DNA from: Bacteroidales bacterium
GTDB taxonomy: Bacteria; Bacteroidota; Bacteroidia; Bacteroidales; UBA1556
Direction of reading: 5' to 3'
Assembly (NCBI GenBank): GCA_029939445.1
Contig: JAOZSY010000114.1
Coordinates: forward strand, 1 to 8,462
DNA: 8,462 nt
Position 1 is the first letter of the stretch, and every line of letters begins with the position of its first letter. Shown here piece after piece: positions 1 to 5,253 of this stretch. The translations under genes were made by a program, and so were the position numbers. Under the pieces are notes generated by a model. The model was given only the letters and a program-made list of their open reading frames with translations. It searched no databases and was not told the origin of the DNA.

Positions 1-912
1 TACAAACCTGATTTAGTTATTACTGATATTAATATGCCTGTGATGGATGGTATAGAGATGGTAAGGGAGATAAAAACTAGGTATCCTGGGGCGAAGATAG
101 TTGTAATGTCGGCATATAGTGTTAAGGAAAACTTTATTGAATCGATAAATTTAGGAGTTGACGGCTACCTTATGAAACCTGTGGAAGCAAAGAAGCTTCT
201 TTCCTTAATTGACGAATTTGCAGGTATTACATTGATGAAATGGGAGCTCGAAAGAAAAGAAGAAAAAAGGAGACTTGCTGAAGAATACCTTAAAAAATCA
301 TTGGAAGAAAAAGATATATTGCTCAGAGAAGTTCATCATAGAGTAAAAAATAATATGCAAATAATATCGAGTATATTAAGAATGCAGAGTAGAAATGTAG
401 AAGATGAAAAGTTAAAAATGATATTGCAAGAAAGCCAAAACAGAATACATTCTATGGCACTTATTCACGAAAACTTATACAGTAATGAAGGCTTGGCGGA
501 TGTTAAGTTTGATAATTATATTCAAAGCTTGGTAGGGAATATTGCTCGAACATATAATAGTAAACAGAATAGAGTAAAATATAAATATCTGATAGAAAGT
601 ACAAACTTACCTATGGATTTTGCAATTCCTTGTGGCTTAATTATTAATGAATTAGTATCTAATTCATTAAAATATGCTTTTAGTGAATTACAAGAAGGCC
701 TAATATCCATTAGTTTTAATAATATATCTGATAATAATTATAGTTTAATTGTAGAGGATAATGGAGTTGGTATTAAAAATGATTTTGATATTAAAAAAAC
801 AAAATCATTGGGAATGAAGATAATACATAAACTAGTACAACAAATAGAAGGGGAGCTTATAAGCGATTTTTCTAATGGAACTAAATTTTGCATAAATTTT
901 AAAACAAAATAA
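1..912 (+). CDS. Receiver-histidine kinase (REC + HisKA_2 + HATPase_c), 5' end missing
   Basis: The frame is open from base 1, so the gene begins upstream of the window and the first ATG inside it (34) is internal. The 303 visible residues start inside a response-regulator receiver domain. The likely phospho-acceptor Asp is codon 9 (nt 25-27, in ITDINMP), and the conserved Lys lies in YLMKPVE. A charged coiled-coil-like linker follows, then a HisKA_2 dimerisation domain with the motif EVHHRVKNN; the phospho-His is most likely the one just before Arg (nt 337-339). The C-terminal HATPase domain shows the N box (NELVSNSLKYAF), the G1 box (EDNGVGI) and a G2-like SLGMKII. No membrane segment is visible, so this part is cytosolic. 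A receiver in front of a kinase suggests a phosphorelay intermediate fed by another kinase. The next gene, 2 nt downstream, encodes a response regulator that is its probable partner. The family call is firm; the signal is unknown. Confidence 0.93.
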   Translation, partial: YKPDLVITDINMPVMDGIEMVREIKTRYPGAKIVVMSAYSVKENFIESINLGVDGYLMKPVEAKKLLSLIDEFAGITLMKWELERKEEKRRLAEEYLKKSLEEKDILLREVHHRVKNNMQIISSILRMQSRNVEDEKLKMILQESQNRIHSMALIHENLYSNEGLADVKFDNYIQSLVGNIARTYNSKQNRVKYKYLIESTNLPMDFAIPCGLIINELVSNSLKYAFSELQEGLISISFNNISDNNYSLIVEDNGVGIKNDFDIKKTKSLGMKIIHKLVQQIEGELISDFSNGTKFCINFKTK

Positions 913-914
913 TT

Positions 915-1697
915 ATGAGTGATAAAGAATACAACATTCTAATAGTAGAGGATGAACTACTAGTTGCTGTTGACATAGAAGAGAGCCTAGAAAGTTTAGG
1001 TTATACTGTTCAAAACACTGTTGATACAGCTAAGAATGCTATTGCAGAGGTAAAGAAATCCCTTCCAGATCTTATTCTTATGGATATAAATCTTAAAGGG
1101 CAAGAAAGCGGGATTGATGCAGCAGTTGAAATATCAAAAAAAAATAATGTACCAATTATATTTTTAACAGCTAATTCGGATATATCTACAATTGATGCTG
1201 CTAAGGTCGCTCTTCCTTATGGATATATTATTAAGCCATTTACAGATAAAGAATTAGAAACTAGTATTAAGATTTCTTTATTTAAATTTGAAAACGACAT
1301 GAAGCTAAAGCTTGAAAGCGAGATGTTTAATAATTTTTTAGACATTAAAGATCATGATAAGGAACAAATAATTATCCAAAGTATTAGTGGTTTGGAGAAG
1401 ATTAATATCGACCAAGTATATTATCTTGAAGAGTCTGACAATAAAACAACTATATACCTTTTTGAGGAAGAAATTGTTGTAAATAAACAATTAAAAGATG
1501 TTGCTCTTTTATTTCCTGGAAACATTTTTATTCAAGTTAGCCAACATTATGTTATTAATAAATCTAAGGTGTTTGTAGTAAAGTATCCTGAAATTATTAT
1601 CTCTGATAAGATGAGTGTTATTACTGTAGATGAAGATTATAAACATCTATTAGATGGGATTGTAGGTGAGCTTGAAGAAATAATTGATGTGGATTAA
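915..1697 (+). CDS. Response regulator, receiver + LytTR-like DNA-binding domain
   Basis: This 260-residue protein has an N-terminal receiver domain (about 6-122): acidic pair E12/D13, phospho-acceptor D57 in LILMDINL, T85 in FLTANSD, and K107 in YGYIIKPF. Receivers of this PYGYIIKPF type are common partners of HisKA_2 kinases, matching the gene upstream. The C-terminal half (about 150-250) reads as a LytTR domain: a start like INIDQVYYLEESDNKTTIYL, a middle KQLKDVALLF, and FIQVSQHYVINKSKV where LytTR proteins usually have a form of F-x-R-V-H-R-S-Y-x-V-N. The usual Arg/His residues are replaced there, so DNA recognition may differ from the standard type. The start at 915 lies 2 nt after the kinase stop with no clear Shine-Dalgarno, indicating a tight operon. 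It probably acts as a transcription factor; its targets are not shown, though the operon itself and the methyltransferase are candidates. Confidence 0.88.
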   Translation: MSDKEYNILIVEDELLVAVDIEESLESLGYTVQNTVDTAKNAIAEVKKSLPDLILMDINLKGQESGIDAAVEISKKNNVPIIFLTANSDISTIDAAKVALPYGYIIKPFTDKELETSIKISLFKFENDMKLKLESEMFNNFLDIKDHDKEQIIIQSISGLEKINIDQVYYLEESDNKTTIYLFEEEIVVNKQLKDVALLFPGNIFIQVSQHYVINKSKVFVVKYPEIIISDKMSVITVDEDYKHLLDGIVGELEEIIDVD

Positions 1698-1715
1698 TAA
1701 AGTATTACTACTATT

Positions 1716-2600
1716 ATGGAAAAAGTAGAAGCTAAAAATGCTACTCTTGACAAATATGCTGCAGCATTATTTGAGAAAAATGGCCCAGATAAAGAGGATT
1801 ATCAATTTATATTTGATTTTGTAGATAATCTTGATGAGAATGACATTCAGTATTTTAGGGAAATAATGAGACCTATATTAAATCCTAATACAATTATTGG
1901 GTTTTCATTTACAAAGCCATTTGGTTATAATGGTGATTTTTTTATTATCGAGAAAATATATCAGAAATATTCAAATCCTAATAAACTATATAAAAAATGG
2001 GATGATTTTTTTCATGTTTTTCCTGCGGCTATAGCTGTGGTAAATAGAAAAATCATGGCTATTGAAATATTTGAAAAACTTAATAAGAAGGCTAATGGAG
2101 ATAGTAAAAATGTTTTAATACTAGGAAGTGGCCCTGTGTCAGAAACCTTTGAGTTCTTTGAAAGAAACAATGATAATACTTTATCATTTGATATGCTTGA
2201 TTTGGACAAGAGGGCTATTGCTTATGCCAAAAATAAGAATAAGAAATATCTTAAATCCATGGCTTTTACTAACAAAAATGTAATTAGGTATTCTCCTAAT
2301 ACTAAATATGATTTGATTTGGAGCGCTGGACTGTTTGATTATTTTAAAGCTAAGCATTTTGTTTACTTATTAAAAAAGTATTATGAATTCTTAGATGAAG
2401 GTGGCGAAATGATAATTGGTAATTTTAATATTGAAAATCCTTCCAAAAAAATTATGGAAATATTAGGAGATTGGTTTTTACACCATCGCTCTGTTGACGA
2501 ATTAAAGGCTTATGCACTTCAAGCTGGTATTGACAAAAATAAAATTGAAGTTTTTCAAGAACCCTTAGGAATTAATTTATTTCTAAAAGTTGTGAAATAG
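1716..2600 (+). CDS. Class I SAM-dependent methyltransferase, PhcB-like
   Basis: A 294-residue cytosolic protein with a Rossmann methyltransferase core. Motif I is NVLILGSGP (132-140). The acidic strand end is FDMLDLD (158-164), where Asp would contact the SAM ribose. YDLIWSAGLFDYF (198-210) forms the post-II segment, followed by FLDEGGEMIIGNF (225-237). The N-terminal helical part contains KPFGYNGDF (67-75) and FPAAIAVVNR (102-111), and the C-terminus ends in a form of E-P-x-G-I-N-L-F-L. I associate these with the methyltransferase family that includes PhcB, which makes 3-hydroxy fatty acid methyl ester signals in Ralstonia. That link is from memory of the family, not a search. It lies 18 nt after the response regulator, so it is probably in the same operon and may make, or be controlled by, the sensed signal. 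Small-molecule methylation is likely; the substrate is uncertain. No Shine-Dalgarno is evident at the start. Confidence 0.8.
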   Translation: MEKVEAKNATLDKYAAALFEKNGPDKEDYQFIFDFVDNLDENDIQYFREIMRPILNPNTIIGFSFTKPFGYNGDFFIIEKIYQKYSNPNKLYKKWDDFFHVFPAAIAVVNRKIMAIEIFEKLNKKANGDSKNVLILGSGPVSETFEFFERNNDNTLSFDMLDLDKRAIAYAKNKNKKYLKSMAFTNKNVIRYSPNTKYDLIWSAGLFDYFKAKHFVYLLKKYYEFLDEGGEMIIGNFNIENPSKKIMEILGDWFLHHRSVDELKAYALQAGIDKNKIEVFQEPLGINLFLKVVK

Positions 2601-2612
2601 AATAATTTTACT

Positions 2613-2636
2613 TTATAATCTTTGACTAGATTATAA
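2613..2636. repeat. AT-rich inverted repeat after the methyltransferase gene
   Basis: TTATAATCT (2613-2621) and AGATTATAA (2628-2636) are perfect inverted arms of 9 bp around a 6-nt loop, starting 12 nt after the methyltransferase stop. No T-run follows it directly, so it is not a classic terminator by itself. It could protect the 3' end of the mRNA, pause RNA polymerase ahead of the stronger terminator downstream, or be a protein-binding palindrome. Confidence 0.5.
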
Positions 2637-2648
2637 CTTAAATTTATG

Positions 2649-2681
2649 AAACTCATTTATGGATAATAAATGAGTTTTTTT
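2649..2681 (+). terminator. Intrinsic (Rho-independent) terminator of the signalling operon
   Basis: AAACTCATTTA (2649-2659) pairs perfectly with TAAATGAGTTT (2667-2677), an 11-bp stem with a 7-nt loop. It runs into a T-tract of seven bases (2675-2681). It lies 48 nt after the methyltransferase stop and separates the signalling operon from the redox operon. The stem has few G-C pairs, as expected in AT-rich DNA, but its geometry and T-run are textbook. The A-run on the opposite side is short, so termination in the reverse direction looks weak. Confidence 0.87.
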
Positions 2682-2721
2682 ATGTCTAATTCTAAAAGGA
2701 TTAATCAAAATTTATTAATGA

Positions 2722-2800
2722 ATGTTTATATGCATACACAAAAGTGTTTATATTCTAAATAGATATTCATTTATCGCTTAATTATCACTAACATAAACAT
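2722..2800. repeat. TGTTTAT repeats upstream of the redox operon
   Basis: TGTTTATAT occurs at 2723-2731 and again at 2745-2753, a 22-bp period (about two helical turns). The core recurs inverted as ATAAACA at 2793-2799. The extended form ATGTTTAT at 2722-2729 is matched by ATAAACAT at 2793-2800. The arrangement just upstream of the candidate promoter could be sites for an activator. The sequence is very AT-rich, so chance is a serious alternative. Apart from these repeats, I see no gene between the terminator and the promoter. Confidence 0.25.
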
Positions 2801-2808
2801 GTAACCTA

Positions 2809-2837
2809 TTGATAAAGAATTTATTATACTATATTTT
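2809..2837 (+). promoter_or_regulatory. Candidate Bacteroidota-type promoter for the redox operon
   Basis: TTG at 2809-2811 is followed after 18 nt by TATATTTT at 2830-2837. The latter matches the Bacteroidota -7 consensus TAnnTTTG in all but the last base; the usual gap is around 19-21 nt, so spacing is slightly short. A transcript would begin near 2842-2846 and have a leader of about 60 nt before the ATG at 2906. The palindrome at 2847-2864 would then sit at or just after the start site, a good place for a repressor. This is pattern matching in AT-rich DNA and has not been mapped. Confidence 0.35.
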
Positions 2838-2846
2838 TAATTTATA

Positions 2847-2864
2847 ATGTTATTCATATAACAT
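2847..2864. promoter_or_regulatory. Perfect 7-4-7 palindrome, possible Rex operator
   Basis: ATGTTAT (2847-2853) and ATAACAT (2858-2864) are perfect inverted arms around a 4-bp spacer. Total length and spacing equal those of the Rex consensus TTGTTAA-N4-TTAACAA, and the inner TGTTA-N6-TAACA core is identical, giving 10 of 14 arm positions. Rex is a repressor that leaves DNA when NADH/NAD+ rises, and it commonly controls NADH-linked redox enzymes like those encoded here. The site lies 41 bp before the start of the first redox gene, near the predicted transcription start. Another dimeric regulator could use the same palindrome. Confidence 0.4.
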
Positions 2865-2905
2865 AAGGTTCTTATTTGTAAATTCGTATTGTTAAAAATA
2901 TAGCT

Positions 2906-3448
2906 ATGCGAATAAACAGAATACAAAATCAAACAATAGAATTAGTAGAAAATAATGAGTCTACAGAGATAGATTTATCCTTAATGGATTCGCTAATTAC
3001 TAAGCTTAAAAGCAAACATGGAAACCTAATTCCACTTCTTCAAGGAGTACAATCTATATACGGATTTATACCAAAAGAGGCGTTTACAAAGCTCAATACA
3101 GAAGTAGGTTTAGAATTATCATCAATGTATGGAGTAGCAACATTTTATAGTCAATTCAGGTTAAATCCCGTTGGTAAACATATAATAAAAGTATGCCATG
3201 GCACAGCTTGTCATGTACAGGATGCTTCTAAAATAACTACTGCCTTAATGGATACATTAAAAATTAATGATGGCGAAACTACAGAAGATAATATGTTTAC
3301 TCTTGAGTCGGTAGCTTGCTTAGGCTGTTGTTCTTTAGCTCCGGTAATGATGATAGGCGATGAAACTTATGGCAAATTAACCAACAAAAGTTCTTCTAAA
3401 GTTCTTAAAAATATTAAAATACAAGAATCTAAGGCAAATAAAAAATAG
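2906..3448 (+). CDS. stnA: NuoE/HydC-like [2Fe-2S] subunit of an electron-bifurcating complex (StnA-like)
   Basis: A 180-residue soluble protein of the thioredoxin-like [2Fe-2S] family (complex I 24-kDa subunit, NuoE, HydC). The helical N-terminal domain includes LIPLLQGVQSIYGFIP (41-56) and the signature LSSMYGVATFYSQF (71-84). The cluster ligands are C97 and C102 (VCHGTACH) with C138 and C142 (ACLGCCSLAP), the standard C-x4-C ... C-x3-C. Homology becomes clear from about residue 28. The N-terminus is therefore slightly long, and M27 (nt 2984) is a possible alternative start; I keep 2906 because nothing shows the shorter form is used. It stands first in the redox operon, 6 nt before the NuoF-like gene. 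In HydBC/StnAB modules this subunit docks on the flavin subunit and passes electrons. By sequence alone it could equally be called nuoE, hydC or hndA; the stn name comes from the third gene. Confidence 0.9.
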   Translation: MRINRIQNQTIELVENNESTEIDLSLMDSLITKLKSKHGNLIPLLQGVQSIYGFIPKEAFTKLNTEVGLELSSMYGVATFYSQFRLNPVGKHIIKVCHGTACHVQDASKITTALMDTLKINDGETTEDNMFTLESVACLGCCSLAPVMMIGDETYGKLTNKSSSKVLKNIKIQESKANKK

Positions 3449-3454
3449 GAAATT

Positions 3455-5230
3455 ATGAAAAAACAAATAATAGTTGGCCTTGGTAGTTGTGGAATAGCAG
3501 CAGGAGCTTCTAAAGTTTACGATAAGATAAATGATATTATCATCGCTGAAAATCTTGATGTTGAGCTTAAGCAAACATCATGTATAGGCATGTGTTATAA
3601 AGAACCATTGGTTGAAATTATAGATAATAATGGACGTTTTCTTTATGGAGATATATCTGTTGATAAGGTTATGGACCTAATGGATAGTCATATTCAAAAC
3701 CACGAGCCCATAAAGGAGCTTGTTGTAGATTCAGATATGTTTGATGGAAGTGAGAAAGCCTATTTTGATGGACAGGTAAAAATCGCTCTTCGTAACTGTG
3801 GTTATATCGATCCCGAATGTATTGAAGAAGCAGAGGAACATAAGGCATATAAGGCCTTGAAAATGATTGTTGCCAAACCTATTACTTGCGATGAAGTTAT
3901 TCAAACAATTATTGATAGTGGACTTAGAGGTCGTGGTGGCGGTGGTTTTCCTACTGGTTTGAAATGGCGTTTTGCTCGTAACAATATGAGTAAGCAAAAA
4001 TATATTATTTGTAATGCAGATGAAGGTGATCCTGGAGCTTTTATGGATAGATCGTTGCTCGAAGGGGACCCACATGCAATAATAGAAGGAATGATAATTG
4101 GAGCTCATGCAATATGTGCTACAAGTGGAATAATATATTGCAGGGCTGAATATCCTTTGGCAATAAAGAGATTGAATATTGCATTAGAACAGGCACGGAA
4201 TAGGGGGTATCTTGGAAGAGATATTTTAGGAGTTAAAGGTTTTAATCTTGATATTCAAGTAAAAGAAGGTGCAGGTGCATTTGTATGTGGTGAAGAAACA
4301 GCTTTAATTGCATCTGTAGAAGGTAAACGTGGTATGCCAAGAAAACGTCCTCCTTTTCCTGCAGAAAGTGGTTTATGGAAAAGTCCTACCAATATAAATA
4401 ATGTAGAAACACTAGCAAATATACCATATATAATTCTTAATGGTGCCGATGCGTATAATAAATATGGAACAGATAAAAGTAAGGGAACAAAAGTATTTGC
4501 TCTTACAGGAAAGATAAAACATGGTGGGCTTGTTGAAGTTCCTATGGGAATAAGTATTAGAGAAGTTATTTTTGGCCTTGGAGGAGGAATCCAGGATGAT
4601 AAGAAATTTAAGGCTGTTCAGCTAGGTGGCCCGTCAGGTGGTTGTATTCCTGAGCATCTTATTGATATTCCGATAGATTACGAATCAGTAAATTCTACAG
4701 GAGCCATTATGGGTTCTGGCGGAATGGTAGTTATGGACGAAAGCACTTGCATGGTTGATATGGCGAGGTTTTTCCTAGCCTTTACTCAAGACGAGAGTTG
4801 TGGTAAATGTACTTTCTGCCGTATTGGGACTAAGCGTATGCTCGAAATTCTTACTAGGATTACCGAAGGAAAAGGTAAAGAAGGAGATATTGAGCAATTA
4901 GAAGAACTTTCGGAACAGATACAAGATGCTTCACTTTGTGGCCTAGGGCAAACTGCTCCAAATCCAGTGCTTACTACTCTAAAATATTTTAGACATGAAT
5001 ATGAGGCTCATATTAATGATCATAAATGCCCAGCCAAAAATTGTAAAGCTTTATTGACTTACGAAATAATACCTGATATGTGCACAGGTTGTACTGTTTG
5101 TGCCATAAAATGTCCAACAAATACAATTACTGGTGAGAAAAAAGAAGTGCATTTCATTGAGCAAGAGGGCTGTATTCAATGTGGTGAGTGTTATAGCAGA
5201 TGTAATTTTGACGCTATAAAGATTTATTAA
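3455..5230 (+). CDS. stnB: NuoF/HydB-like FMN, NAD(H) and ferredoxin-domain subunit (StnB-like)
   Basis: A 591-residue soluble flavoprotein, longer than a plain NuoF because of extra domains at both ends. An N-terminal thioredoxin-like [2Fe-2S] domain (about 1-80) shows C12, C43 and C47. The complex I 51-kDa core (about 135-400) has GRGGGGFPTGLKW (159-171) for FMN/NADH, NADEGDPGAFMDR (187-199) and GAGAFVCGEETALI. An SLBB-like part follows, then the NADH 4Fe-4S domain with C449-x2-C452-x2-C455 and C495. The tail carries H523, C525 and C530, then two ferredoxin [4Fe-4S] motifs (C543/C546/C549/C553 and C573/C576/C579/C583). This order is that of HydB/HndC/StnB, in which one FMN is thought to split electron pairs between NAD+ and ferredoxin. 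An AGGA (3447-3450) lies only 4 nt before the ATG and overlaps the upstream stop. The bifurcating role is inferred from architecture and neighbours. Confidence 0.92.
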   Translation: MKKQIIVGLGSCGIAAGASKVYDKINDIIIAENLDVELKQTSCIGMCYKEPLVEIIDNNGRFLYGDISVDKVMDLMDSHIQNHEPIKELVVDSDMFDGSEKAYFDGQVKIALRNCGYIDPECIEEAEEHKAYKALKMIVAKPITCDEVIQTIIDSGLRGRGGGGFPTGLKWRFARNNMSKQKYIICNADEGDPGAFMDRSLLEGDPHAIIEGMIIGAHAICATSGIIYCRAEYPLAIKRLNIALEQARNRGYLGRDILGVKGFNLDIQVKEGAGAFVCGEETALIASVEGKRGMPRKRPPFPAESGLWKSPTNINNVETLANIPYIILNGADAYNKYGTDKSKGTKVFALTGKIKHGGLVEVPMGISIREVIFGLGGGIQDDKKFKAVQLGGPSGGCIPEHLIDIPIDYESVNSTGAIMGSGGMVVMDESTCMVDMARFFLAFTQDESCGKCTFCRIGTKRMLEILTRITEGKGKEGDIEQLEELSEQIQDASLCGLGQTAPNPVLTTLKYFRHEYEAHINDHKCPAKNCKALLTYEIIPDMCTGCTVCAIKCPTNTITGEKKEVHFIEQEGCIQCGECYSRCNFDAIKIY

Positions 5231-5253
5231 ACAACCATCAAGAGATAAAGAAA

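Noticed and set aside
34..912. A complete kinase gene starting at the ATG at 34.
   Set aside because: The frame is open upstream to base 1, and the receiver-domain Asp motif lies before that ATG, so it is an internal Met of a gene cut by the window edge.
2879..2886. TAAATTCG as an alternative -7 element closer to the first redox gene.
   Set aside because: No TTG is present at a suitable distance upstream, and the resulting leader would be very short.
2889..2902. TTGTTAA at 2889-2895 as a Rex site overlapping the translation start region.
   Set aside because: Only one half-site matches; the opposite arm expected after four bases is ATAGCTA rather than TTAACAA. The palindrome at 2847-2864 is far better.
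3731..4108. Long minus-strand open frame opposite the NuoF-like gene, and shorter ones at 522-710, 2012-2209, 3377-3574, 6099-6314, 6375-6575 and 8019-8282.
   Set aside because: Each lies opposite a gene with clear family motifs, and none shows a recognisable domain or its own promoter.
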